A stretch of 12,389 nucleotides of DNA from DATKMG01 sp041476565 (GTDB lineage: Bacteria > Acidobacteriota > Terriglobia > Versatilivoradales > Versatilivoraceae). This document shows, in pieces, positions 1 through 6,734 of the stretch. A model generated the notes under the pieces. That model did no database searches and was not told the origin of the DNA. It was given only the letters and a program-made list of their open reading frames with translations. Position 1 is the stretch's first letter; each line of letters opens with the position of its first letter. Location: NCBI GenBank assembly GCA_041476565.1, contig JBGOTQ010000227.1, positions 1-12,389 on the forward strand, written 5' to 3'. The translations under genes were made by a program, and so were the position numbers.

Positions 1-100
1 CACACCTCCTATTCTCTATCCCCTATGCCCTGGCCACTGCTCTTGATTCAGAACGACGTTAATAATTTTCCATGCCATTAATTCTCAACTTCCCACCACA

Positions 101-142
101 CCCTCTCCTCCATTTGGGGGAGAGGGCCGGGGTGAGGGGGAA
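101..142. repeat. REP-like palindromic intergenic element
   Basis: An 11-base arm (101-111, CCCTCTCCTCC) pairs with 116-126 (GGGGGAGAGGG) across a 4-base loop ATTT, with one G-T pair. It is followed by a GC-rich tail, GGCCGGGGTGAGGGGG. The pattern of a CCCTCTCC / GGAGAGGG stem next to a GGGTGAGGG tail resembles dispersed extragenic palindromes seen in many bacterial genomes. It lies about 70 bases past the stop of the leftward co-polymerase gene. Neither side has a T-tract, so an intrinsic terminator role is weakly supported. The rest of 1-195 shows no gene. Confidence 0.6.
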
Positions 143-195
143 GACACGAGCGGCTACGATAAGCTTATTTCGATGACAGCACACTAACCTCCAAA

Positions 196-1725
196 TTAGT
201 GCCCATTCCTGGGGATTGTTGCCAGGACTGGGACCTCGAGGTATTGCTCCACTTCATCCGGAGTTCGGAAGGATGGGTCCATGTAGTCCGCAACTAATCC
301 CAGGCCAAAACTCAGCATCCCTGCCAGGAAGAATCCCAGGACCAAGGTCAACGGCCAGCGCAGGTTTGAAGGCAAAGCCGGAACTGTTGCAGCCTCGGCA
401 ATGGCAACGTTGACGATACGTTTGCTGTCTAAAGCATCGGAGATGCGCGCTTCTTCCTGCTTGCGAACATAAAGCAGATAATTATCTTCTGCTGTCTTGG
501 CCTCACGGATCAGGTCCGTTTGAACGATGTCTTTCTGATTCAAGCTGCGTGCGGTTTCCTGGTAATTCCGGACAATCCGGCCCATGGCTACGGCCCTGGC
601 TTCCAGCGTGGCTTTGTCAGCACGGGCCTTGGCAAGTTCCGTCCTCACCCACTCGTGGGTGGCATCCCGGTCGGTGGTCTCTTCCTTCATGGGATTTTTC
701 TCTGCCTCGGCAATAGCTTCGCGGGCTTGAGCAATCTGGATGTCTACTTCCTGGACCAGTCGGTAACTGGGGTCAAACTTGGTCAGCAATTCGGTCCGTT
801 TCAGGTCCAGGGTCAGGAGCGCGGTTTTCATCTGCTGAATCAAGTACGGGTTGTCCGATGTCTTGACCTGTGTGGTCAACCGGTCAGGGGTCTTGGCCTC
901 CTGGATTCCCAGGGCCTGAATACGCCGGTCGGTTGCCGCTTTATCCGCTTCAGTCTGCTGCAGCAGCCCGTCGAAGTCGGAGAGTTTCCGCAGCGTGATT
1001 TCCTTTTCCATGGCCGTGTTTACCACACCCTGGTCCCGGCCGAACCCGATGAGTTGAAACTCGGCATTGGAGAGCCCTTTCCGGTACTGGTCGGTCTGCC
1101 GCTGGAAGAAGTCTACTACCCCGGAGGGTCTATGAACCGCCAAATGCTTCTCCAAGTAACCATTCGACAACGTTTCTAGAACCTTCGCAGCCATTTTAGG
1201 ATCGTCGGACTGGTAGCGGACTTCAATTATCCTGGTTTTCTTGAGAGGCTCGACCTCCAGTTTCTTCTCCAGCCTTTGCACAGCTCGGGCGATCTTCATG
1301 ACTTGCCCGTTGTCGGTGGTCTCTCCCAAGTTGAGCAGGCGCGTAACAAAAGACTCGGGGCCGTTCTGCAGTCCACAAGTTACAACTACCTTCTCTAGCA
1401 AGTCCCGGCTCTTAAGCAATTCCACTTCGGAGTTCACATCCTCCTCAGTCAGGCCCTGGACAGCAATCATCTCCCCTTTGGATTCGGTTGAAACCAGGGG
1501 ATCTTTGCGCTCCTGCTTAACCAGGATCTTCAGGTGAGCTTCATATTTGTTGGGAATGATCAGCACGGCCAGGATGGCCCCCAGAAAGACGGCCAAAAAG
1601 GTGCCAATGATCAAGCGGCGGCGCCGGAAAACAATAGACATGAAGTCGCGCACCGTGGCAGAACTCTTGTAACCATTGTGACCGTTGTGACCGTTTCGAT
1701 AAGTTTCAAGGTTTTGTTCTTCCAT
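196..1725 (-). CDS. Wzz/GumC-family polysaccharide chain-length determinant / co-polymerase
   Basis: This 509-residue inner-membrane protein should regulate length and export of an extracellular or capsular polysaccharide together with the Wza-type protein encoded just upstream. Two membrane segments bracket a long periplasmic part: TM1 at about residues 38-57, preceded by an RRRR cytoplasmic anchor, and TM2 at about 457-478. Between them are the Wzz-type domain (about 58-200) and long helical, charged stretches (about 205-270 and 325-430) likely to form coiled coils. After TM2 comes the usual DPSFRTPDEVE...VPVLATIP tail. No Walker A/B or tyrosine-rich C-terminus follows, so this is a GumC/Wzz type without a fused BY-kinase. 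The N-terminus has an odd NGHNGHNG repeat. ATG at 1725 has a good AGGAG 7 bases upstream. It lies 23 bases after the export gene, so co-transcription is very likely. Confidence 0.93.
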   Translation of the reverse strand: MEEQNLETYRNGHNGHNGYKSSATVRDFMSIVFRRRRLIIGTFLAVFLGAILAVLIIPNKYEAHLKILVKQERKDPLVSTESKGEMIAVQGLTEEDVNSEVELLKSRDLLEKVVVTCGLQNGPESFVTRLLNLGETTDNGQVMKIARAVQRLEKKLEVEPLKKTRIIEVRYQSDDPKMAAKVLETLSNGYLEKHLAVHRPSGVVDFFQRQTDQYRKGLSNAEFQLIGFGRDQGVVNTAMEKEITLRKLSDFDGLLQQTEADKAATDRRIQALGIQEAKTPDRLTTQVKTSDNPYLIQQMKTALLTLDLKRTELLTKFDPSYRLVQEVDIQIAQAREAIAEAEKNPMKEETTDRDATHEWVRTELAKARADKATLEARAVAMGRIVRNYQETARSLNQKDIVQTDLIREAKTAEDNYLLYVRKQEEARISDALDSKRIVNVAIAEAATVPALPSNLRWPLTLVLGFFLAGMLSFGLGLVADYMDPSFRTPDEVEQYLEVPVLATIPRNGH

Positions 1726-1748
1726 GACAATTCTCCTGTCGTCAAGTT

Positions 1749-2492
1749 CTACCAGTTTTGAGGCCCAACATACATGCCCATGCTGACTCTTGATATGAAT
1801 CTGTCCAACTTTGAAATGAGATTCTTGGGCACAAAGACCATGTCGCCAGGGCGCACGTCCAGGTCTTCGCGCAGGTCGGCAGTGTTGAACATCTTCTTAA
1901 CATCCAACTTCTTGGCTTCGACCCAGTTCTCGTCAACCCGCCGGAAAAGAATGACCTGGGAGTGTTTGGCACTAGTCGTGTAACCGCCGGCAATGGCCAG
2001 GGCCTCTGCGACAGTAGTCGGCCCTCGCAATTCGTACTTGCCGGGCTTGCCCACTTCACCCCCCGCAGTGAAATACGGCTTTTCAAAGTCTTTGAGGTCA
2101 ATGGTAATGACCGGGTCGTGGAGGATCTTGGAATAGGCTGAAACGAGCTTCTGCCTCAACTCAGGCAGAGTTTGACCATCCACTTTCATGTCCCCGAGTT
2201 CCCGGAGGGTCACATGCCCGTCGGGTTGGACAGTCACAGTTTGATTGAATTCCGCCGAGTAGCTGAAATTCAGATCCAGCACATCTCCCGGCCGCACCCG
2301 GTAACGCCAGTCGCGGGGCTGGAAATGCGGACGATCCGCATCGGCCTGCCCCGAGGGTTGGGCATTCTCTGCCGCGGGTTGGGTGGCCGGGACAGGTTTA
2401 TCTTCAGCCAACCCAACCATCCCGTTAAACCAAACCGCCAGGCTGAGCAAAACCATTCCCCAGCTCAAAGTGAATACGATTCGTTTGTGCAT
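1749..2492 (-). CDS. Wza-type polysaccharide export protein (Poly_export + SLBB)
   Basis: This 247-residue secreted protein probably forms the periplasmic/outer-membrane channel part of a polysaccharide exporter. Residues 1-28 are a Sec signal peptide (HKR, then a hydrophobic core, then GLA). A Pro/Gln/Ala linker follows. Residues about 62-133 match the Poly_export domain (YRVRPGDVLDLNF, VQPDGHVTL, DPVITIDL). Residues about 140-185 form a SLBB/beta-grasp unit (AGGEVGKPGKYELRGPTTVAEALAIAGG). A second RPGDMVFVP signature lies at 214-222. There is no cysteine at the signal cleavage site, so it is not an obvious lipoprotein, unlike E. coli Wza. The frame stays open back to 2666, but ATG at 2492 is preferred: GAGG sits 7 bases upstream, the signal peptide starts there, and a promoter lies between 2541 and 2570. 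Confidence 0.9.
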   Translation of the reverse strand: MHKRIVFTLSWGMVLLSLAVWFNGMVGLAEDKPVPATQPAAENAQPSGQADADRPHFQPRDWRYRVRPGDVLDLNFSYSAEFNQTVTVQPDGHVTLRELGDMKVDGQTLPELRQKLVSAYSKILHDPVITIDLKDFEKPYFTAGGEVGKPGKYELRGPTTVAEALAIAGGYTTSAKHSQVILFRRVDENWVEAKKLDVKKMFNTADLREDLDVRPGDMVFVPKNLISKLDRFISRVSMGMYVGPQNW

Positions 2493-2540
2493 AGCTTGGC
2501 CTCGCCATTCCAAAAAAGGTTGATGTAATTGATGCAAGAA

Positions 2541-2570
2541 ACGATATGGGAACCAGTCCATTTTTGTCAA
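2541..2570 (-). promoter_or_regulatory. Sigma-70-like promoter of the export operon
   Basis: Reading leftward, TTGACA (2570-2565) and TATCGT (2546-2541) are separated by 18 bases. The expected transcript start is near 2533, giving a leader of about 40 bases before ATG 2492. This supports the short start of the export gene. Confidence 0.55.
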
Positions 2571-2590
2571 ATGAGGGAAAATAGGGGTCC

Positions 2591-2608
2591 GCCTGTGAGG
2601 ACACAGGC
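2591..2608. promoter_or_regulatory. Perfect dyad upstream of the export promoter (candidate operator)
   Basis: GCCTGTG-AGGA-CACAGGC is a perfect 7-base inverted repeat. Its centre lies roughly 65-70 bases upstream of the predicted export-operon transcript start, just beyond the -35 box. The symmetry and spacing fit a dimeric regulator site, possibly an activator. The regulator is unknown. Confidence 0.4.
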
Positions 2609-2666
2609 CCTCTCGCATTCCTGATACTCGTTTAAGTTTAGTATGCAATACAGTCTCCAAAGCCAA

Positions 2667-3089
2667 TATTCATCTGTAATGTGTTCTGCTTCATCAATTT
2701 AAAGATTGAAGCAGTGGAGATCAGACTATTCAATCCTCCAAAAAAAAGGAAATGGTGGGTAGTGTTTTCTATTTGTATGAAAAATTTTCGCGAAAAGTAA
2801 TGAACGAATCGACCCGCAGGCCAAAGCCGGCACCCACCCTCTCGCCAGTAAATGAAACAAGGTTTCGACGTTAGTTGTCGTTTCCGGTTTCTATTTCAAC
2901 CACCCCAAGGGGTGCCATCTTTTGCAAATCTTCAGACGATTAGCGTGGAAGAAACATAAAGCCCCGGGCTTGATCACGAACTCCAACCCCCTCCGGGAAG
3001 TGCCTGTGCCCGGTGATCTATAGTCGAAGCCATGTTGCGCCCCGCCTCGGAGAACTGAACGATCAAAGCAGGTGAGACAGGGAGATTTT
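2667..3089. other. Gene-free intergenic region
   Basis: No convincing gene is seen. The stretch is more AT-rich than the flanking genes and holds several short inverted repeats: CTGCT...AGCAG with inner TCAAT/ATTGA (2686-2714), TTTTCGCGAAAA (2785-2796) and CACCCCAAGGGGTG (2901-2914). None has a T-tract. Confidence 0.6.
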
Positions 3090-3527
3090 ATGATCGAAGT
3101 TTACTCTTGTACAGATTACCACAAAACAAACAAGAGGGGTACCAAAAATCCCAACTGCCCCCGATGTCTACCCGACCATCTCAGCAAGGGGAATGCAAGT
3201 TCACCGGAGTCGCTAACTGGACAAACAATTCAAGTTCGTTTAATTAAGCATGGGAAACCAGATTTATACCCGAGGGATCCCATGACAGAACCAGATTATC
3301 TCTTTGACGAATTCGCGTGTCTGCTCAATATTGAACACAAGGCTGATCAATATTGCTCATCGCAGTTAATGAGAATAGGGAACTCCAGGAGAAGTAGGGC
3401 CTCGGGCGTAAACGTGAGGGCAAGGCGCCGCGTAGCTTTATCGCCTTTGGTGCTAACGTTGCGATCCCTAACAGAATCAATCCCGCTGGTGCGCTTCTGC
3501 GGAACAACGGCCCCACGCCGGGGATGA
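3090..3527 (+). CDS. Doubtful small ORF, hypothetical
   Basis: This is a 145-codon frame from ATG 3090, with GGAG five bases upstream; an in-frame GTG at 3072 is also possible. I recognise no family. The first part is hydrophilic, contains a C-x-x-C (NPNCPRC) and has a mixed, AT-leaning codon choice unlike its neighbours. From about residue 100 the product turns into an Arg/Ser-rich string (NSRRSRASG...RARRR) typical of a non-coding frame. There it overlaps a more coding-like frame at 3398-3673. It may be a short foreign gene, the front half of a broken one, or chance. Confidence 0.25.
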   Translation: MIEVYSCTDYHKTNKRGTKNPNCPRCLPDHLSKGNASSPESLTGQTIQVRLIKHGKPDLYPRDPMTEPDYLFDEFACLLNIEHKADQYCSSQLMRIGNSRRSRASGVNVRARRRVALSPLVLTLRSLTESIPLVRFCGTTAPRRG

Positions 3528-3673
3528 TGGCCCCCCGCAGCCTGGAGTATTACCTCGATCTGTATTCGATTCTGAGGATGGACCCCAGGCAGACTATGCG
3601 GGAGCTTCGGAGCCAGGCGGGTAACCCGAATGCCGCCAGTCTGGCCACCTTCACCTTTAACGGCATCCGCTGA
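3398..3673 (+). pseudogene. Coding-like orphan frame without a clear start (gene relic)
   Basis: After an in-frame TAG at 3395, 91 codons run to TGA at 3671. The translation looks protein-like, for example SFIAFGANVAIPNR, SLEYYLDLYSILRMDP and ATFTFNGIR at the end. About three quarters of its codons end in G or C over the last 74, unlike the ORF it overlaps. No start codon with a ribosome site sits near the beginning. The internal ATG ATG near 3529 would leave only about 49 residues and has no spaced Shine-Dalgarno. I read it as the C-terminal remnant of a decayed gene, or as a frame-shifted continuation of the ORF before it. The family is unknown. Confidence 0.35.
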
Positions 3674-3873
3674 GGGCAAGTCGGTCCAGAACATTGCATG
3701 GCTTGGACCATTTCGATTGCCGCCGCATGGGGCCTACAGCGCGGACACAGGTCTGAGCCATGTCATTGTGGAGTGACGCCGCCCCCGGCCGGCCGGAGGC
3801 CCCCTGCTGGAAGAACGGAAAGATTTTGGTAAATCCTCTTTTCTGGTAGAAGATAGGAATCTTTTACTGCGAC

Positions 3874-4326
3874 GTGATACCCGTGAAGAAGCTGATTCTG
3901 GCCTGCGTAGCAACCACCGCTGTGGCAGGCATCCTGCTGGTGACCGCTCACAGGAGTGAGGCCGAAGTGAAATTCGATACGACTTACCAGGCGGTGCTGC
4001 TGGATAACGGCTCGGTGTATTTCGGCAAGCTCCAGGGAGCTGGCACGGATTATCCTGTGCTCACTGACGTTGACTACGTTCAGAGCCAGGTGAACCAGGA
4101 GACCAAGGAGGTAAAGAACATCCTGATCCGGCGGGGTAATGAATGGCACTCTCCCGACCGGATGATCCTGAACGCGAGGCACATCGTCTTGATGGAGCCT
4201 GTGGGGCCGGATTCTACCGTTGCCAAGCTCATACCGAGGGCAAGGGCAAATAATTCCCGTGGTGTCGAGGTGAGTCCCCAGAGTCCGTCTCTCGCCGAGT
4301 CCCGTACACCTCTGCCAACCACTTAG
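3874..4326 (+). CDS. Small secreted or membrane-anchored protein, unknown function
   Basis: The product has 150 residues. Residues 5-25 (KK followed by LILACVATTAVAGILLV) form a signal peptide or single membrane anchor. The folded part, about 37-121, carries an AVLLDNGSVYFGKLQG beta-hairpin, YPVLTDVDYVQS, a KNILIRRGNEWHSPDRMILN segment and HIVLMEPVGPDSTVAKLI. This layout resembles small conserved proteins I associate with Acidobacteriota, which have no assigned activity. That link is from memory and unverified. The tail (122-150) is a Ser/Pro/Arg-rich low-complexity stretch. The start is GTG 3874; a second GTG at 3883 is possible and an in-frame stop lies at 3847. The ribosome site is poor (AGGAA, 14 bases away). 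It converges with the STN-HEAT gene. Confidence 0.72.
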   Translation: MIPVKKLILACVATTAVAGILLVTAHRSEAEVKFDTTYQAVLLDNGSVYFGKLQGAGTDYPVLTDVDYVQSQVNQETKEVKNILIRRGNEWHSPDRMILNARHIVLMEPVGPDSTVAKLIPRARANNSRGVEVSPQSPSLAESRTPLPTT

Positions 4327-4657
4327 TACGACAACCGGCTTCGGCAGCGATTCGGTGACCTGAAGGACGGGAACGGGTTAAGCCCTTCCAGGGCAGCCAC
4401 AAGGAGTGCTCCTGCGACGCTAGACCTGTAAGAGCAGGACCTAGTGTCGACCCTTTCTTTGTGTCGTCCAGAGGTCACAGGCATCCACAAGGGGCACCCT
4501 GGTCCACCGAACCCGTCGTAAGATGACCCGCTGTTGACGCAAGGTGAGAAGTTTGAGCGGTCGGGTGGCTCGGTTCCCGACCAGAGCCGGAACCAATACC
4601 CAGACCATACATGAAGAAAGACATGGAGACCTCAGCAATGATCCCCAGTCTGAACTG
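4327..4657. other. Convergent intergenic region with small hairpins
   Basis: This lies between the stops of two convergent genes. It contains GCCCT-TCC-AGGGC (4382-4394) and AGGAG-TG-CTCCT (4402-4413), closely spaced. These could act as weak bidirectional transcription ends, but no T-tract follows either. No gene is supported: the open frames here are antisense or low-quality. Confidence 0.45.
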
Positions 4658-5965
4658 CTACGGCTTTCCTGCTGCGCTGGTCCTGCCTTCGGCCTGCTTG
4701 AGCAGAGTCGCAGCGGCACTGCTGACGGTTTCATCGGAATCAGTAAGAGCCTCACGGAGGAGCGGAAGACCTGCCTCCGTGTTGACTACACTCTCAAGAA
4801 CCATCAACCTCGTTGAAGGATAAGGGCTGTGGAGAGCTTCACGCAAGGCATCCGCCGCGGCCGCGTTATCTTGCCCGGCAAGTTCCTGAACGGCAAAGGC
4901 GTTGAACGCGGGATCTGGATCCTTCAAAGCATCACGGAGGACAGCCATCACGGCCTGTTCGTCTGCCCCTCCGTTCTGGACCAGAAGCTCCAGAGCCTGT
5001 AATCGGGTAGGCTGGCTGGTATCCTTGACGTTTGCCAAAAGGTCCTCGACCGCCGCATCCCTGCCCTGCCCGACCAGGGCATCAAAGGCTGCCGCCTGAA
5101 TCGCTGCATCGGGATCCTGCAGGTACTTGCGAAGCACTTCCCGATCTCCACCCATTGCAGCTGCCTGAGTTGCCGCCAGCTTGTTTTCTTGGAGCTCAGT
5201 ATCGGGCTCTTGTAGGTTTGGCTCCGAGTCTTGCAGAGCAGCCTCCGGTGCCGCTGGTGTATTCGGTTCAGTCGTGACGAGAGGTCCCGAATCGCCTGCT
5301 CCGTCAGCAGCTGCTTGAATCGCCACCAGCTCGCTTTCTTGTGGCTCGGCATTCGGCTCTGGTTGCTGTGCATCCGGCGACGGCGGCGGATTCGTTTCAG
5401 CCGTCAGGGGAGACTTAGGCGGTCCCGAATCGGCTGCTCCGTTGAGAATAATGAGTCGAATCCCTTGAACTGAACTAGAGCCCGGGGGGATTGAGGGCAT
5501 CGCGTAATCCACGTTCGAAAGTAACTGGTTCAAGGCCTGGAGCAGGTCCATTTCGGCGAAGTGCGTGAAAACGCGCTTGTTGAGTCCCTGGGCGCCCGTG
5601 ACTTCAATCCCGGTTTTGTGAGACACCTCCTGCAGCACTTCCGACAGCAGAGCTCCGACGGCATCGACGCTGAGTTTTCCAGCCGCCCACTTCACGCTGA
5701 GCTCAGGGCCTGGAACGCCAAGATCGCCGGTTCGGGCGGCCTTCGTGGACCGAGCAGTCCCTGCCTGGCCAGAAGGTGACTCCCTCGGTGACGACACCTC
5801 GACATCCTGGGGGCTGCCTTCAAACGCCAACGCGTACCCGGAATACACGAAAAGAAACATAAGGGCCGCTGCGAGGGTTCTTACAACGATGTCTCGAATC
5901 GCTCCAGCATTAGCCTCTACTGCCGCCGATTCATTCCGAAAGCCTGTCCAAAGGTTAAACGGCAT
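4658..5965 (-). CDS. Membrane-anchored STN-like/HEAT-repeat protein
   Basis: The 435-residue product has four parts. A hydrophobic segment at about 29-48 follows a charged N-terminus and is a signal peptide or anchor. Residues about 88-158 resemble an STN / secretin short N-terminal domain (LSVDAVGALLSEVLQEVSHKTGIEVTG...F...DLLQALNQLLSNVDYAM). A Pro/Glu/Gln-rich linker (about 175-272) consists of two diverged tandem copies of about 46 residues. Residues 273-428 form about five HEAT/PBS-like helical repeats (DPDAAIQAAAFDAL, DPDPAFNAFAVQEL, SPYPSTRLMVLESV, DSDETVSSAAATLL). STN domains occur at the periplasmic entry of secretins and TonB-dependent signalling receptors, and HEAT arrays bind proteins. 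A periplasmic scaffold is therefore likely but inferred. ATG 5965 has a strong AGGAGG six bases upstream. It is the last gene of a possible three-gene leftward unit. Confidence 0.82.
   Translation of the reverse strand: MPFNLWTGFRNESAAVEANAGAIRDIVVRTLAAALMFLFVYSGYALAFEGSPQDVEVSSPRESPSGQAGTARSTKAARTGDLGVPGPELSVKWAAGKLSVDAVGALLSEVLQEVSHKTGIEVTGAQGLNKRVFTHFAEMDLLQALNQLLSNVDYAMPSIPPGSSSVQGIRLIILNGAADSGPPKSPLTAETNPPPSPDAQQPEPNAEPQESELVAIQAAADGAGDSGPLVTTEPNTPAAPEAALQDSEPNLQEPDTELQENKLAATQAAAMGGDREVLRKYLQDPDAAIQAAAFDALVGQGRDAAVEDLLANVKDTSQPTRLQALELLVQNGGADEQAVMAVLRDALKDPDPAFNAFAVQELAGQDNAAAADALREALHSPYPSTRLMVLESVVNTEAGLPLLREALTDSDETVSSAAATLLKQAEGRTSAAGKP
5156..5442 (-). repeat. Internal tandem duplication in the STN-HEAT linker
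   Basis: Two diverged copies with a 138-base (46-codon) period encode G-A-x-D-S-G-P ... E-x-x-L-x-A-x-Q-A-A-A blocks at about residues 176-220 and 222-270. The DNA is still recognisable: GGTCCCGAATCGCCTGCTCC at 5283 versus GGTCCCGAATCGGCTGCTCC at 5421 differ by one base. The duplication lengthens the flexible linker. Confidence 0.7.
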
Positions 5966-6069
5966 AGTCCCCCTCCTGATTCATCTGGATTCCCGCTTCA
6001 GATATACATCCTTTACCAAGACGTGCGTGTATCCCGCTTAGTCGATGTGTCAAGTTACTGGAAGCGGGT

Positions 6070-6105
6070 GCCGCCGCCTAACGAAGGGTTTCGCCAGGCG
6101 ACGGC
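6070..6105 (-). terminator. Intercistronic nested stem-loop
   Basis: GCCGCCGCCT (6070-6079) pairs with AGGCGACGGC (6096-6105) with one mismatch. Inside it, CGAA-GGGT-TTCG forms a second small hairpin. It starts about 11 bases after the stop of the 6117-6590 gene on the minus strand. There is no T-tract, so it may be a leaky terminator or an mRNA 3'-end stabiliser that lowers expression of the downstream STN-HEAT gene. Confidence 0.45.
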
Positions 6106-6116
6106 AGTACCCACGA

Positions 6117-6590
6117 TTACCAAATGAGCCTAACGACGCCTGTCATTGCCGCTCCATTCCCATTGTGGATTCTGATTGTGTCTGCGGAGTTCACCTCGAT
6201 GTCCACTGTATGGGCGAAATCGATATAGACGATGTGCGTGCCGACGACGGCGCTGAAACCCTGTGTTATCGCGGCTCCTGCGGTCGACTCGAGGCCCACC
6301 CACTCTATGAAGAAGGGAGCCACTGCTGGGTGCAGCAAGGTGACGTGGCCCACGCCACGGTTGCCAACGGTGGTTTGCACGCCCATGACCAGCACGGGCA
6401 CACCCGAGGTCGGAGCAATCGCCCCACTATTGGCGCCAGCCGCCAAGGCGTAACTCACAGACGCTTCGTTTGGCACCGTAATTGTCTGCACAGCTTGCGC
6501 CACGATCACAAACGTCAGTGTGGCAACAACCCCAGTCAAAAGCAACTGTGCCACGCGAGGGATTGATATGTAAGCTCTCATTTTTTTCAT
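6117..6590 (-). CDS. Small secreted beta-rich protein, unknown function
   Basis: The product has 157 residues. Residues 1-33 are a clear Sec signal peptide (MKKMR, hydrophobic core 15-31, AQA cleavage site). The mature part, about 124 residues, is rich in Val, Gly, Ala, Thr and Ile in alternating patterns (VPVLVMGVQTTVG, HVTLLHPAVAPFFIEWVGLES, THIVYIDFAHTVDIEVNSADTIRIHNG) and ends in VVRLIW. This suggests a compact beta-sandwich. It has no cysteines and no catalytic motif I recognise. ATG 6590 is chosen because AAGGAG lies seven bases upstream; a second ATG follows three codons in, and another AAGGAG sits further up. It is flanked by two envelope genes on the same strand with gaps of 144 and 151 bases. 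A surface or periplasmic role is inferred. Confidence 0.78.
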   Translation of the reverse strand: MKKMRAYISIPRVAQLLLTGVVATLTFVIVAQAVQTITVPNEASVSYALAAGANSGAIAPTSGVPVLVMGVQTTVGNRGVGHVTLLHPAVAPFFIEWVGLESTAGAAITQGFSAVVGTHIVYIDFAHTVDIEVNSADTIRIHNGNGAAMTGVVRLIW

Positions 6591-6734
6591 GTAAGGTCTC
6601 CTTATCCTTTCTCCTTAATTGGTATTGGCCTGCGAAGATATTGACTTCAAGGGAAACAAGCATTGGGAATTCTTGATTCACCGGTGATGCTTGGCTACTC
6701 GGAAGCTCCATGGCCACTGCACATTGAACTCGTG

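Noticed and set aside
520..1179. Long plus-strand open frame (219 codons) inside the co-polymerase gene
   Set aside because: It is antisense to a clear Wzz/GumC gene, has no ribosome site and no family-like sequence.
2493..2666. Longer N-terminus for the Wza-type protein starting at 2666
   Set aside because: It would place 58 non-signal residues before an obvious signal peptide and would span the predicted promoter; ATG 2492 has its own ribosome site.
2785..2796. TTTTCGCGAAAA palindrome
   Set aside because: Could be a small operator, but it is far from any mapped start and short enough to occur by chance.
3347..3694. Minus-strand open frame over the gene relic
   Set aside because: No ribosome site, low-complexity composition; the plus frame here has better third-position bias. 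Left as unlikely, not excluded.
3785..3796. Perfect palindrome CCGGCCGGCCGG
   Set aside because: Short GC-only palindrome in a GC-rich stretch; likely by chance and without T-tract or gene end nearby.
3709..3840. 43-codon frame beginning MAWTISIAAAWG
   Set aside because: No ribosome site, and the second half is Pro/Arg-rich GC translation.
3763..4182. Minus-strand open frame of 139 codons
   Set aside because: Antisense to the plus-strand secreted protein, whose signal peptide and patterned core are convincing.
6045..6566. Plus-strand open frame of 173 codons
   Set aside because: It mirrors the minus-strand secreted protein, which has a signal peptide and a strong ribosome site; the Cys/His/Arg-rich product looks like antisense translation.
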